Below, in pieces: positions 44,850-54,791 of a DNA stretch of 64,000 nt. Every line of letters begins with the position of its first letter. Position 1 is the first letter of the stretch. The translations under genes and the position numbers were made by a program. The stretch is from Advenella sp. FME57 (GTDB lineage: Bacteria; Pseudomonadota; Gammaproteobacteria; Burkholderiales; Burkholderiaceae_B), in the NCBI RefSeq assembly GCF_014897675.1, contig NZ_JABUXU010000001.1:248001-312000 (forward strand), read 5' to 3'. The notes beneath the pieces were generated by a model. The model saw only the letters and a program-made list of their open reading frames with translations. It was not told the DNA's origin and did no database searches.

Positions 44850-46067
44850 TCAGGATGCCTTCTTTTCGGGCAAAAACATCGCCTGCAGATCGTTCAGGAA
44901 TGCCTGACCGCGCTCGGTGGGTCGTATGCTCATCGGATCGGGCTCGAGCAGCCCGCGCTCAACCGCCTTGCGAATGATCGGGGCCACGGCCAGCAATGAA
45001 AGGCTGGTGCGCTCTTCAAACAGCGTCGCGGGAACCCCTTGAACCAGTCGCAACGCATTTAGCATGAATTCGAAGGGTAAATCTGCCACAGCCAGGGTCT
45101 GCTCGTGCATAATTCTGCCGGCGCCATCTGCCTCAAGCGCACGATCCATCCAGGTCTGCGGACTCTTGACGTTGGCCCGACGGATAATGCGGTCCTGAAA
45201 AGACAACTTGCCATGTGCGCCAGGTCCGATACCGATATAGTCGCCGAACTCCCAGTAATTGAGGTTGTGGCGTGCACGGCAACCCGGTCGGGCGTAGGCC
45301 GAGATCTCATAATGCTCGAAACCGGCATCCCGGGTCTGCTCAAAAAGCATATCCTGGATGTCGGCAGCGCTATCTTCATCAGGCAGGTCTTTTGGCGGGA
45401 ATTTGGCAAAGACCGTGTTCGGCTCCATGGTCAGATGATAGAGCGACAGGTGCTGGGTACCAAAGGCTAGCGCCCGCTGCACATCGGCGCGGGCTTTGGC
45501 GACCGTCTGCCCGGGCAACGCATACATCAGATCGATATTGACTTGGGGCACTGCGTTCATGGCCAGTTCAATGGCTTTTTCGGCCTGGTGGGCATTGTGA
45601 ATACGCCCTAGCTGCTGCAGCGCGTTGTCGTCAAAACTTTGCACGCCCAGGGAAAAGCGGTTGACCCCGGCCGCCGCATACTGCGCGAACCGGTCTGCCT
45701 CGGCCGTCCCTGGATTGGCCTCCATGGTAATTTCTGCAGATGGCGCCAGTGGCAGATACGACCGAACCATGGCCAACATCTGCTCGATTGCTTCTCCAGA
45801 CAAGAGGCTGGGCGTGCCGCCACCGATAAATACGGTATAAACCGAACGGCCCCACACCAATGGCAGCGTCTCTTCCAGGTCGCGACGCAGTGCCGCCAGA
45901 AAACGCGCTTCGGGAATGTCCTGTTTTTTCTCATGGGAGTTGAAATCACAATACGGACATTTGCGCACGCACCACGGCACATGAATATACAAAGACAACG
46001 GCGGCAGGCTGATGTTGAAGTTGATTGCCGGCTTCAGCCGCTGCAGAGGAACGATATTTTCGATCAC
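44850..46067 (-). CDS. hemW: HemW-type radical SAM heme chaperone
   Basis: A 405-residue radical SAM protein once annotated as oxygen-independent coproporphyrinogen oxidase; HemW proteins bind heme and pass it to acceptors. The 4Fe-4S motif is in [20 protein letters not shown] (CxxxCxxC), and the SAM-binding GGGTPSLL and GVQSFDD motifs follow. Length and the C-terminal winged-helix region ([19 protein letters not shown]-like) fit HemW better than HemN (about 455). The start is GTG at 46067, overlapping the rdgB stop by 4 bases, so the pair is coupled. Confidence 0.9.
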   Translation of the reverse strand: MIENIVPLQRLKPAINFNISLPPLSLYIHVPWCVRKCPYCDFNSHEKKQDIPEARFLAALRRDLEETLPLVWGRSVYTVFIGGGTPSLLSGEAIEQMLAMVRSYLPLAPSAEITMEANPGTAEADRFAQYAAAGVNRFSLGVQSFDDNALQQLGRIHNAHQAEKAIELAMNAVPQVNIDLMYALPGQTVAKARADVQRALAFGTQHLSLYHLTMEPNTVFAKFPPKDLPDEDSAADIQDMLFEQTRDAGFEHYEISAYARPGCRARHNLNYWEFGDYIGIGPGAHGKLSFQDRIIRRANVKSPQTWMDRALEADGAGRIMHEQTLAVADLPFEFMLNALRLVQGVPATLFEERTSLSLLAVAPIIRKAVERGLLEPDPMSIRPTERGQAFLNDLQAMFLPEKKAS

Positions 46068-46657
46068 GCGGCACCCAGGTCCGCCAGCAAACGCTTGAGC
46101 GCCATGGCACGATGACTCACACTATTCTTGACCTGCGGATCAAGCTGAGCAGCGGTTTTCCCCAACTCGGGAATATAAAAATAGGGGTCATAACCGAACC
46201 CGTTGTCACCTGCAGCCTGCAGGGCGATTTCACCATGCCAGGTGCCCTGCGCGATGACAGGACAGGGATCATTTTCGGATCGAACGAAAACCAGCACGGC
46301 TATATAGGCAGCCCGGCGGTTTTCATGATCTTGCAGCTCCAGCAAAAGGCGGCGGTTGTTGGCCGCATCGGATTTTTCTTCACCGAACAGCGTGGCATAC
46401 CGCGCCGATAGCACGCCGGGGGCGCCATCCAGGGCTTGGACCGACAGGCCTGAATCGTCAGCCAACGCCGGCAAACCAGTTTGCCCACTGGCATGGCGCG
46501 CCTTGCCTAGCGCATTTTCGACAAAAGTATGAAAAGGCTCGGGCGCCTCCGACACATTCAGTTCCTGCTGTGGAATAAGACGCATGCCCAGTGGCGCAAA
46601 CAGCGCACTGAACTCGCGCAACTTTCCCTTATTCCCGGAAGCCAGTACAACATCCAT
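46064..46657 (-). CDS. rdgB: XTP/dITP pyrophosphatase RdgB
   Basis: A house-cleaning enzyme that hydrolyses dITP, ITP and XTP to keep deaminated purines out of nucleic acids. The 197-residue protein begins MDVVLASGNKGKLREF, the family's substrate-binding motif, and has LPALADDSGLSVQALDG, GYDPYF and the C-terminal KNSVSHRAMALKRL. The ATG at 46657 is chosen because the motif begins at residue 2. The stop overlaps the hemW start (GTGA). Confidence 0.95.
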   Translation of the reverse strand: MDVVLASGNKGKLREFSALFAPLGMRLIPQQELNVSEAPEPFHTFVENALGKARHASGQTGLPALADDSGLSVQALDGAPGVLSARYATLFGEEKSDAANNRRLLLELQDHENRRAAYIAVLVFVRSENDPCPVIAQGTWHGEIALQAAGDNGFGYDPYFYIPELGKTAAQLDPQVKNSVSHRAMALKRLLADLGAA

Positions 46658-46986
46658 ATATTTACACTCTACATTCAACACTATTGTTCAACAATAACAA
46701 TCTACGAAGACGACCAGCGTCAACGCAAGCCAGGCAACGCTCGCCCTCTGCCCGACCTGCACCGGCAAACGGCCTAGCGCAATAGGCGCCATCTGATCGG
46801 CACCTCGCCCTGCAATTGCGAATCACGAAGCGCGAGTCATAAATCACAAGTCACAAATCAGGAGCGGTACTCTCGCCAGCGGCAGACAGATATCACAGTC
46901 GCCATACAGGGGCTGCGCTGCGACCGAAGCTACACCAACGCCAGTAACGCAACTGGTTCAACGCACCCCGCCGCCTCGTTGCGATG
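46658..46986. other. 329-base intergenic region, rph / rdgB
   Basis: Lies between the rph stop and the rdgB start, all on the minus strand. It holds a perfect 15-base palindrome (TATTGTTCAACAATA, 46682-46696) 25 bases upstream of rdgB, and the 7-base tandem repeats listed below. A weak promoter-like pair (TTGTTG, 17 bases, TAGAGT) can be read near 46666-46694 on the minus strand. No gene was supported. Confidence 0.55.
46835..46862. repeat. Degenerate heptanucleotide tandem repeat
   Basis: Four head-to-tail 7-mers, AGTCATA-AATCACA-AGTCACA-AATCAGG, alternate between two closely related units. A more distant copy (AATCACG) precedes at 46821. Function unknown; possible remnant of slippage. Confidence 0.7.
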
Positions 46987-47733
46987 CTACGCCGGCCAGG
47001 CAGACTGTTGCTCGCGCAACAACCGGGCAATGCCCGACTCGGCCAGCGCCAGCAAACTGTCCAAATCCTGGCGGCTGAATACCTGGCCTTCGGCCGTGCC
47101 CTGCACTTCCACAAACTGGCCCGAGCCGGTCATGACCACATTCATATCGGCATCGCAGGCCGAATCCTCTTCGTAATCCAGATCCAGGACGGCATGTCCT
47201 TTGTACATGCCGACTGAAATTGCGGCAACCCTGTCTCTGAGGGGGTTGGCCGACAGCCGCCCGTCCCTGAGCAGAAAGCTGACCGCGTCGGCCATGGCGA
47301 TCCAGGCGCCGGTAATGCTCGCGCAACGGGTCCCGCCATCGGCCTGGATAACATCGCAGTCAATCTGAATAGTGCGCTCGCCCAGCTTTTGCATATCAAT
47401 AACGGCGCGCAGGCTGCGCCCAATCAAACGCTGGATTTCCTGCGTCCGGCCGTTCTGTTTGCCGCGCGCGGCCTCACGGTCGGAACGGGTATGGGTTGAA
47501 CGCGGCAACATGCCGTATTCTGCCGTTACCCAGCCCTGGCCTTTGCCTCGCAAAAAAGGCGGTACGCTCTCGATCACACTGGCATTGCATAACACGCGGG
47601 TATTGCCAGCCTCGATCAACACGGACCCTTCCGCATAGTTGGTGTAACTGCGTGTAACTGAAAGCGGACGAATCATATCGTGCTCCCGACCCGAAGGACG
47701 AGCAAAGTTTAGGTTGAGATCTGCGCTGGGCAT
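46987..47733 (-). CDS. rph: Ribonuclease PH
   Basis: Phosphorolytic 3' to 5' exoribonuclease that trims tRNA 3' ends. The 248-residue protein has [20 protein letters not shown] at the N-terminus and [20 protein letters not shown], the phosphate/RNA-binding motif. The segments [20 protein letters not shown] and [20 protein letters not shown] are also typical. The ATG at 47733 has a GAGG site 6 bases upstream; a start 7 codons earlier is less likely. It is divergent from yicC, as in E. coli. Confidence 0.96.
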   Translation of the reverse strand: MPSADLNLNFARPSGREHDMIRPLSVTRSYTNYAEGSVLIEAGNTRVLCNASVIESVPPFLRGKGQGWVTAEYGMLPRSTHTRSDREAARGKQNGRTQEIQRLIGRSLRAVIDMQKLGERTIQIDCDVIQADGGTRCASITGAWIAMADAVSFLLRDGRLSANPLRDRVAAISVGMYKGHAVLDLDYEEDSACDADMNVVMTGSGQFVEVQGTAEGQVFSRQDLDSLLALAESGIARLLREQQSAWPA

Positions 47734-47894
47734 AATATCCTCATCGATTATCAATAGTTACATTGTAGTGCGCCGTGCGCATAAAATGGTCATTTGCATC
47801 ACTTATAATCGGATCAGTCATCCAGTCGCAATTTTGAATCTGCTGGAAAGACGCATTACCCTGGACACCTAAACTTAATAATAGCGGACAACAT

Positions 47895-48827
47895 ATGATC
47901 CACAGCATGACGGCTTTCGGCAGTGCCCGTTCCGAATTTCTGCTTGGCAGCGTAAGCGTAGAACTCAAGGGCGTCAATAGCCGCTATCTTGATCTTGCCT
48001 TCAGAATCCCCGATGAATTGCGTCATGCAGAAACTGCGCTCAGAGAACTGCTTGGCAGCCATCTTAAGCGCGGCAAACTGGAAGTACGTGTCTCTTTTGC
48101 CCGATCCGGCAGCCTGCAACAGCGCGCCTTCGAGGTCGATCAATTGACGCTGATTAACGAACGCTACCAGGCTGCGCTCAAAATTATTCCTGATTTGGCT
48201 GCCCCTGGCATGACCGACCTACTACACTGGCCTGCCCCGAACGAGTACAACGAGGATGACTCGCCGGCCATGTGGCTGAACCAGTGCATGCAGGCGGGAC
48301 GCAGCGCCCTGCAAGAGCTCATTCTTGCCCGCGCCAGGGAAGGCCAGCGTCTAGCCACGGCAATGCTCGAGGCTGCCCAAGAGATGAAAAAAGTGATCGG
48401 CACCATCGAGCAGCGACTGCCCGGGATTCTTGACGAATACCGCAAGAAGCTGGCCGGGAAACTGACCGACACCCTGAATGCCGCTTGCCCCAACGGCTTT
48501 GAGCAAATCAGCGGCGCCGAGCTTTCCGCACGCATTGCTGCGGAATCGTCCCTGTTTTCCCTGCGCATTGATGTGGCAGAAGAACTCACGCGGCTGGACT
48601 CCCATCTGACCGAACTTCGTGTCATTCTGTCTTCCGGCAACTCCGAGTCTAGATCGGCGGCCAAGTCGCTCAGCTTGGGCAAACGCCTGGATTTTCTCTT
48701 CCAGGAAATGAACCGGGAAGTCAACACCCTGGGGTCCAAGTCAAGCTCCCTGGAAATCACGCAGTCGGTCATTGACCTCAAACTGCTTATTGAGCAGTTG
48801 CGTGAGCAGGCACAGAATATCGAATAG
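47895..48827 (+). CDS. yicC: YicC family endoribonuclease
   Basis: A 310-residue protein (E. coli YicC 287). Family signatures are the N-terminal MIHSMTAFGSAR, VSVELKGVNSRYLDLAFRIP, and the C-terminal GKRLDFLFQEMNREVNTLGS followed by SSSLEITQSVIDLKLLIEQL. E. coli YicC has been described as an endoribonuclease that acts on small RNAs. It is divergent from rph and lies upstream of gmk with two minus-strand genes inserted between. Confidence 0.94.
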   Translation: MIHSMTAFGSARSEFLLGSVSVELKGVNSRYLDLAFRIPDELRHAETALRELLGSHLKRGKLEVRVSFARSGSLQQRAFEVDQLTLINERYQAALKIIPDLAAPGMTDLLHWPAPNEYNEDDSPAMWLNQCMQAGRSALQELILARAREGQRLATAMLEAAQEMKKVIGTIEQRLPGILDEYRKKLAGKLTDTLNAACPNGFEQISGAELSARIAAESSLFSLRIDVAEELTRLDSHLTELRVILSSGNSESRSAAKSLSLGKRLDFLFQEMNREVNTLGSKSSSLEITQSVIDLKLLIEQLREQAQNIE

Positions 48828-48866
48828 GCAGCGCCTGCCGTAAGCGGACGGGTGCGGCTCGCTTGC

Positions 48867-49760
48867 TCAAGACGCAGGCTGCGCCTTGTCTACCCAGGGC
48901 AAATCGGGCGGCGTCAAGCGTTTCATGTCCGTGTCCACCTTCCCGAATCGCGGGTCATGGGCGTTCCAGTCCTTTTGCGCCTGAATAATGTCGTTGCGCG
49001 CACCGACGAAATTCCACCAAATCTGAAAATCCGGAACATCAATCGGTGTGCCACCCAGCAGCAGCAAACGGGACTCGGCCGTGGTATCGATGCGCACGGT
49101 ATTTTTGCCCGTGCCAAGAAAAGCCACTTCATTCAATTCAAACAGCTCATTGTTGATACTGGCCGGGGCGCCGGTAATCAAGAACAGGCCGTACTCGAAT
49201 TCCGGATTCAGTGTCAGCTCAATACTGTCCTGCCCCAGCGCCTCTATGTCAACACAGACCAACGGCGTGAACTGGCGGGTAGGTGCGCGTCGCCCGGCAA
49301 ATTCGCCCGTCAGCAACGTAAATCGCGTATTGGCCTGCGTCCACTCCGGCAGTTCGGGATAATGTTCAAAGGCCGCAGCAATGGGCGTTTCCGACTGGGG
49401 CAAGGCAATCCACAACTGCACTGCATGCAGCACGTTAATACCTGGCGGCGTCTGTTCGGTATGCGCAATACCGTGACCGGCGGTCATCAGATTGACCTGC
49501 TTGCGGCGAATCAATTGCTCGTTGCCCAGGCTGTCTTTGTGCAGGACTTCCCCTTCAAGCATCCAGGTAAAGGTCTGAAGGTTGATATGCGGATGTTCAC
49601 CCACCTGCATGCCCGGATTGCCTTCTTCAAAGCGAGCTGGACCGGCATGATCCAGAAAACACCAGGACCCGATCGTGCGCCGCTCACGGTTTGGCAGCGC
49701 GCGGGCAACGGGAATGCCGCCGACATCGGCAATACGCGGTTTGATTTTCTGAAGGGTCAT
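48867..49760 (-). CDS. Pirin family bicupin protein
   Basis: A 297-residue cupin protein. The metal site is visible in the N-terminal cupin: GEHPHINLQTFTWMLEGEVL (two His) and later GHGIAHTEQTP (His and Glu), the usual Fe-binding set of pirins. A second, C-terminal cupin-like half follows (from about 170). Some bacterial pirins act as quercetinases; others modulate enzymes including the pyruvate dehydrogenase complex, but no role can be assigned here. It is convergent with yicC, with about 39 bases between stops. Confidence 0.92.
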   Translation of the reverse strand: MTLQKIKPRIADVGGIPVARALPNRERRTIGSWCFLDHAGPARFEEGNPGMQVGEHPHINLQTFTWMLEGEVLHKDSLGNEQLIRRKQVNLMTAGHGIAHTEQTPPGINVLHAVQLWIALPQSETPIAAAFEHYPELPEWTQANTRFTLLTGEFAGRRAPTRQFTPLVCVDIEALGQDSIELTLNPEFEYGLFLITGAPASINNELFELNEVAFLGTGKNTVRIDTTAESRLLLLGGTPIDVPDFQIWWNFVGARNDIIQAQKDWNAHDPRFGKVDTDMKRLTPPDLPWVDKAQPAS

Positions 49761-49867
49761 GCCCTGCTCCTTGTTAGGTGAAATTGGCGGTTATACGCCG
49801 GGACAAGCCGGCGGCCTGCCATACCATGCCCTGCACAACGCGCTGTCGCTTGCGTCTGGCGCACCCG

Positions 49868-50629
49868 TCAGCCGCGTCCGACAAAAGGCATTTTGGTGGC
49901 CATGATGGTCACAAACTGCACGTTGGTTTCTAATGGAAAATCACACATGGCCCGCACTGTCTGCGCAACGTGCGCCACATCCATAACCGGTTCCACACGT
50001 GTCTCGCCGTTTGCCTGGATGATGCCCTTCTGCATACGTTGCGTCATGTCGGTGCCAGCGTTGCCGATATCCACCTGGCCGCAAGCAATATTGTAGGCCC
50101 GCCCGTCGAGTGACAGGGATTTTGTCAATCCGGTAACGGCGTGTTTTGTGGCGGTGTAGGCAATGCTCATGGGCCGCGGCGCATAGGCCGAAATTGAACC
50201 ATTATTGATGATGCGACCACCTTGCGGATCCTGCTGGCGCATGACGCGGAATGCTGCCTGGGCGCATAAAAACATGCCGGTCAGATTCACATCAACAATA
50301 TCACGCCACTCCTGCACCGAGAACTCATCGACAGGAACCGGCGTACCACCCCGCCCCGCATTATTGAAAAGCGCATCGACGCGTCCGTACTCACGCTGGG
50401 CCGTATCGAACAACCTGCGAACCTCCTGCTCGCTGGTCACATCCGTTGGCACCACCAAAGCCCGAGTTGCATCGGCCCCGGCCGCTGTGCGGGTTTTCTC
50501 AAGAGCATCGGCGCGCCTGCCGGCCAGCACAACGGCATAGCCGGTACCCAGCAGCTCAAGCGCCACAGCACGCCCGATACCAGATCCTGCTCCTGTGACC
50601 ACGGCGACTTTAAGGGGGGGTGTATTCAT
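49868..50629 (-). CDS. Short-chain dehydrogenase/reductase
   Basis: A 253-residue classical SDR. The NAD(P) motif is VTGAGSGIG at residues 11-19, NNAG follows at 89-92, and the catalytic triad is Ser145 region with YTATK (Tyr158, Lys162). An Arg-Arg pair after beta-2 (AGRRADAL) suggests preference for NADP. The C-terminal [18 protein letters not shown] resembles SDRs annotated as 3-oxoacyl-ACP reductase-like, but the substrate is unknown. It follows the gmk promoter region divergently and precedes pirin by about 107 bases. Confidence 0.9.
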   Translation of the reverse strand: MNTPPLKVAVVTGAGSGIGRAVALELLGTGYAVVLAGRRADALEKTRTAAGADATRALVVPTDVTSEQEVRRLFDTAQREYGRVDALFNNAGRGGTPVPVDEFSVQEWRDIVDVNLTGMFLCAQAAFRVMRQQDPQGGRIINNGSISAYAPRPMSIAYTATKHAVTGLTKSLSLDGRAYNIACGQVDIGNAGTDMTQRMQKGIIQANGETRVEPVMDVAHVAQTVRAMCDFPLETNVQFVTIMATKMPFVGRG

Positions 50630-50858
50630 TCTTGTTACTCCTTTGGAAACGGAACCGCTATGCTATCAGGTTTGAAATAATTCCTACAGGCACCAACTGC
50701 CTGGTTTTTTCATGCTGTTTCATGCCGCACTCAGTTTAAGATGTGTGTGCTGACCAATCCAGCCCCATCACAATGACAAAAAACGTACCGGTTCAGGCAA
50801 TTGCCGAAAAGTAGTGTTTTTTTTGCTATGATTTTCTTTTGCCGCCACCGTCATCATT

Positions 50859-51494
50859 ATGCTTAAATTTCCCGGTAATGTCTTCATGATTATCGCACCC
50901 AGCGGTGCGGGCAAATCAAGTCTGGTCAATGCGTTGCTTGCGCAGGACAACAACATTTCCCTGTCCATATCATGCACCACGCGCGATCCGCGCCCCAGTG
51001 AGCAGGAAGGTCGCGAATATTATTTCACCACCAAGCAAGACTTTCTGCAATTGCGCGAAACCGACCAATTGCTTGAGTGGGCCGAAGTCCATGGCAATTT
51101 TTACGGCACGCCACGACCACCGATAGAAAAGGCCATTGCCCAAGGCAAGGACATTCTTCTGGAAATCGACTGGCAAGGCGCGCGCCAGGTCCGCCAGCAT
51201 TTCCCGGGCGTAATGGGCATTTTCATCCTGCCACCGTCCATCGAGGTGCTGGAAACCCGGCTGGCCCAGCGCGGACAGGATTCACCCAGCGTTATCACCC
51301 GCCGGATACTGGCGGCAGGAAGCGAGATTGCGCACGCTCCGGAGTGCGAATATGTTATTATCAATGAAGATTTTGCCACAGCCCTGAATGAATTACAGAA
51401 AATCGTTGCAGCCGCAAGGCTCCGATACCAGTCTCAGGCCGCCCGGCATGCCCAACTCTTCTCCCAGCTCGGGATTTCCGATTCCGTTCGATAA
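50859..51494 (+). CDS. gmk: Guanylate kinase
   Basis: Phosphorylates GMP to GDP with ATP. The 211-residue protein has the P-loop [16 protein letters not shown], the GMP-binding [19 protein letters not shown] and the [15 protein letters not shown] motif. It starts a gmk-rpoZ-spoT cluster found in E. coli and betaproteobacteria. The 229-base region upstream includes an A/T-rich stretch near 50815-50840 suited to a promoter, but no hexamer pair at ideal spacing was found. Confidence 0.97.
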   Translation: MLKFPGNVFMIIAPSGAGKSSLVNALLAQDNNISLSISCTTRDPRPSEQEGREYYFTTKQDFLQLRETDQLLEWAEVHGNFYGTPRPPIEKAIAQGKDILLEIDWQGARQVRQHFPGVMGIFILPPSIEVLETRLAQRGQDSPSVITRRILAAGSEIAHAPECEYVIINEDFATALNELQKIVAAARLRYQSQAARHAQLFSQLGISDSVR

Positions 51495-51535
51495 TTTGAC
51501 TTTACCTTTTTTGCTTACCCGCTAAGGACAACACC

Positions 51536-51742
51536 ATGGCTCGTATTACTATCGATGATTGCATGATGCACATCCCCAATCGCTTCAACCTGACGCTGGC
51601 TGCGACCTACCGCGCCCGCGAACTGGCTCAGGGCCATGAACCGCGCGTCGATCCGGACAAGGACAAACCGACCGTGATCGCGCTGCGTGAAATTGCCAAA
51701 GGTCTGACCGGAGCGGAAATGCTGCGTAAAGTGCCTACCTGA
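51536..51742 (+). CDS. rpoZ: RNA polymerase omega subunit
   Basis: A 68-residue protein that chaperones the beta-prime subunit and forms one ppGpp-binding site of RNA polymerase. It begins [20 protein letters not shown], with the conserved MARIT and NRF/RARE segments; ALREIAKGL is also typical. It lies 41 bases after gmk and 21 before spoT. The omega N-terminal MAR motif that contributes to ppGpp binding in E. coli is present. Confidence 0.96.
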   Translation: MARITIDDCMMHIPNRFNLTLAATYRARELAQGHEPRVDPDKDKPTVIALREIAKGLTGAEMLRKVPT

Positions 51743-51763
51743 TTTCAGGCACAGGCAGGTCAT

Positions 51764-54124
51764 ATGGGACTCAAGGACGCATCTTCCTCGCTGTTGCACG
51801 CGCTGCGGGCCGGGTCCCCTTTCCGCCGACGAAACCGTAACGGCCACCGGCAGTCTGCGCAGGCTGCCACCTCTATTGCAAACGCATCGATACTGCAGGA
51901 CGACGAGCAGCGCATTCCCCCGCAAGCCGTCCCCAACAGCGCCACGCGCCACGAACCGGCCATTGCATCGCTGGCGCATTTGACCGAAATGCTGTCCACC
52001 TACATGGACAGCAAGGAAATCGACAAGGTACGGGAAGCCTACCGCTTTGCCGATCAGGCGCATCTGGGCCAATTCCGATCATCCGGCGCACCGTATATTA
52101 CTCACCCGATTGCGGTTACCGAAATCTGCGCCGGCTGGAAGCTGGACTCCAACGCCCTGATGGCTGCGCTGCTGCATGATGTTATCGAAGACCAGAACGT
52201 ATCCAAGGCAGAGCTGGCCGAAAAATTCAATCCGGACGTGGCCAACCTGGTCGACGGCCTGACCAAACTGGAAAAACTCAATTTTGCCACCAAGGCAGAA
52301 CAGCAGGCGGAAAGCTTTCGCAAAATGCTGTTGGCCATGGCCAAAGACGTTCGCGTCATTTTGATCAAACTGGCCGACCGGCTGCATAATATGCGCACGC
52401 TGGATGCGGTCGGCGCGGATAAACGCCGACGGGTGGCCAACGAGACCCTGGAAATCTACGCGCCCATTGCGCACCGGCTGGGCCTGAACGCATTGGTGCG
52501 GGAGTTACAGGATCTGTGCTTTGAAGCCAGCAACCCGAATCGCTACAACGTATTGAAAAAGGCTGTGCTGGCCGCACGCGGCAATCGTCGCGAAGTACTC
52601 ACCCGGATCGCCGAAAACATAACCTCTGCCATGCCTGCCAATGGCATCGAAGCGGAAATCAGCGGCCGGGAAAAATCGCTGTTCAGTATCTACAACAAGA
52701 TGCGCGAGCAGAAAAAGTCCTTCTCCGAAGTGCTAGACATCTATGGCTTTCGAATCATCGTGCACACCCTGCAGGAATGCTATCTGACGTTGGGCACCAT
52801 CCACCAGTTATACCGACCGGTGCCGGGCAAGTTCAAGGACTACATCGCCATCCCCAAAATCAACGGCTATCAGTCCCTGCATACCACGCTGGTCGGCCCC
52901 TATGGCACACCCATCGAGTTTCAGATTCGTACGCGGGACATGGATCACATTGCCGAAAAAGGCGTCGCCTCGCACTGGATGTACAAGGAAGACGATATCT
53001 CGCTGAACGATCTGCAAAAGCAAACCCACCGCTGGCTGCAGTCGTTGCTGGACATCCAGAGCCAGACCGGTGATTCTGGTGAGTTTCTTGAACACGTCAA
53101 GGTTGATCTGTTCCCCGATGCTGTCTATGTACTGACACCGAAAGGAAAAATCGTCTCCCTGCCGCGCGGTGCTACGCCGATCGATTTTGCCTATGGCATT
53201 CATACCGATATTGGAAATCAGGCGGTCGCTGCAAAAATCAATGGCGAATTTGTCCCATTGAAAACCGAAATAAAAAGCGGCGATACCATCGAAATTGTCA
53301 CCTCCCCCGCTTCGGAACCCAACGTACAGTGGCTTAATCACGTGCGCACAGGCAAGGCACGCTCCGAAATCCGTCATTTCCTGAAAACCGTCAAATATGA
53401 AGACTCTATTCATTTTGGCGAAAAAATGCTCAAGCAGGCATTGCAGGAACTGAACATCCCTCTGCCCGATGCCGACAATGCCGAATGGGAAAAACTGGCG
53501 CGCAGTTCGGGCGCGTCCTCACGCGAAGAGATTCTGGCCGACATTGGGCTGGGTCGCAGGCTGGCCGCCGTGGTCGCCCGCCGCTTTGCAGTCGAAAACG
53601 CCATGCTGGCCACCAGTGCCGCAGTCATTGATGAAGTCTCCATTGCTCACGCCGGGATGATCTTCATTCAGGGTAACGAAGGTCAGGCCGTCCAGCTTTC
53701 GGGCTGCTGCAGTCCTATTCCCGGTGACAGCCTGGTCGCGCTGATCCGCCCGGGCCATGGGCTCGTCGTTCATACCGATGATTGCCCGACTGCGATGCGC
53801 CTGCGCTCCCGGGAACCGGACCGCTGGGTGCAAGTGTACTGGGATGAGGAAACCGCCTCTCACCTGCCGGTGCGCATGGAAATCGTTATCCGTAACGAAA
53901 AAGGGGTGCTGGGCCGTATTGCCGCACAGATCTCGGCAGCCGACTCCAATATCCTGACAATGTCCATGAATGAAGATGCCCAGAATCTGGCCGTGGTGCA
54001 CCTGACGATCCAGGTCCATGATCGCAAGCATCTGGCGCGGGTTTTCCGCATGGTCCGCCATGTCTCCCAGGTACAGAAAGTGGCACGGCTGAAAGTCAGA
54101 CCAAATCAGGATCCGGTACTGTAG
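51764..54124 (+). CDS. spoT: Bifunctional (p)ppGpp synthetase/hydrolase SpoT
   Basis: A 786-residue RSH enzyme that makes and degrades the stringent-response alarmone. Order: HD hydrolase with the metal motif ALLHDVIEDQN (His138, Asp139, Glu142, Asp143), synthetase domain (SGREKSLFSIYNKM, DIYGFRIIVHTLQ, KINGYQSLHTTLVGPYG), TGS domain (DAVYVLTPKGKIVSLPRGAT) and C-terminal ACT domain (EIVIRNEKGVLGRIAAQIS). Compared with E. coli SpoT there are about 65-70 extra N-terminal residues, basic and low in complexity; an internal start near residue 76 would remove them. It overlaps the convergent ABC gene by 29 bases. Confidence 0.95.
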   Translation: MGLKDASSSLLHALRAGSPFRRRNRNGHRQSAQAATSIANASILQDDEQRIPPQAVPNSATRHEPAIASLAHLTEMLSTYMDSKEIDKVREAYRFADQAHLGQFRSSGAPYITHPIAVTEICAGWKLDSNALMAALLHDVIEDQNVSKAELAEKFNPDVANLVDGLTKLEKLNFATKAEQQAESFRKMLLAMAKDVRVILIKLADRLHNMRTLDAVGADKRRRVANETLEIYAPIAHRLGLNALVRELQDLCFEASNPNRYNVLKKAVLAARGNRREVLTRIAENITSAMPANGIEAEISGREKSLFSIYNKMREQKKSFSEVLDIYGFRIIVHTLQECYLTLGTIHQLYRPVPGKFKDYIAIPKINGYQSLHTTLVGPYGTPIEFQIRTRDMDHIAEKGVASHWMYKEDDISLNDLQKQTHRWLQSLLDIQSQTGDSGEFLEHVKVDLFPDAVYVLTPKGKIVSLPRGATPIDFAYGIHTDIGNQAVAAKINGEFVPLKTEIKSGDTIEIVTSPASEPNVQWLNHVRTGKARSEIRHFLKTVKYEDSIHFGEKMLKQALQELNIPLPDADNAEWEKLARSSGASSREEILADIGLGRRLAAVVARRFAVENAMLATSAAVIDEVSIAHAGMIFIQGNEGQAVQLSGCCSPIPGDSLVALIRPGHGLVVHTDDCPTAMRLRSREPDRWVQVYWDEETASHLPVRMEIVIRNEKGVLGRIAAQISAADSNILTMSMNEDAQNLAVVHLTIQVHDRKHLARVFRMVRHVSQVQKVARLKVRPNQDPVL

Positions 54125-54791
54125 CGGCCAGCCGGCCCGAGATCAGCGTAATTTTCCGGTCACAGCGCGCAGCCAGTTTCTGGTCATGTGTTACCAGTAC
54201 CAATGTAGCGGCCTTTTCCCGATTCATCTCAAACATCAGATCCGCAATGCGCTGACCGGTTTCCGTATCCAGGCTGCCCGTCGGTTCATCAGCGAACAAG
54301 ATTGCAGGGCTCACCACGAAAGCACGGGCCAAGGCCACACGTTGCTTTTCTCCCCCGGACAGTGTTTTGGGATAATGATGCATTCGTGAGGCCAGCCCAA
54401 CCCGCTCAAGCATCTGCTGCGCGGCCTCTCGCGCCGGCTGCCCCTGCAATTCCAGCGGCAGCATGACGTTTTCCAGCGCTGTAAGATTTGGCAGCAGCTG
54501 GAACGACTGGAACACAAAACCGATATTCTGGGCTCGCAGCACGGCGCGGGCATCTTCATCCATGTCAAAAATATTTCTGCCCATCAGCCTTACCTGCCCC
54601 GAAGACGGGGTGTCCAGGCCTGCCAGAATACCCAGCAACGTCGATTTTCCTGATCCGGAACTGCCTGTAATGGCTAATGTCGCACTGTGTTCGAGCTCAA
54701 AGGAAATATCATCTAAAATATCCAGCGTACCAGTTGCCTCGGCAACGTGTTTTTTCAAATGAGAAACTTCAATGACAACATCTGCGTCCAT
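54096..54791 (-). CDS. ybbA: YbbA/LolD-type ABC transporter ATPase, no adjacent permease
   Basis: A 231-residue ATPase with Walker [20 protein letters not shown]-loop [18 protein letters not shown], signature [16 protein letters not shown], Walker [13 protein letters not shown] and H-loop [11 protein letters not shown]. This is the MacB/LolD/YbbA group, which normally works with an FtsX-like permease. The start overlaps the 5' end of tesA on the other strand, as ybbA and tesA are divergent neighbours in E. coli. Downstream is convergent spoT, so no partner permease adjoins it. An earlier ATG at 54809 is possible. Confidence 0.9.
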   Translation of the reverse strand: MDADVVIEVSHLKKHVAEATGTLDILDDISFELEHSATLAITGSSGSGKSTLLGILAGLDTPSSGQVRLMGRNIFDMDEDARAVLRAQNIGFVFQSFQLLPNLTALENVMLPLELQGQPAREAAQQMLERVGLASRMHHYPKTLSGGEKQRVALARAFVVSPAILFADEPTGSLDTETGQRIADLMFEMNREKAATLVLVTHDQKLAARCDRKITLISGRLAATVPDPDLV

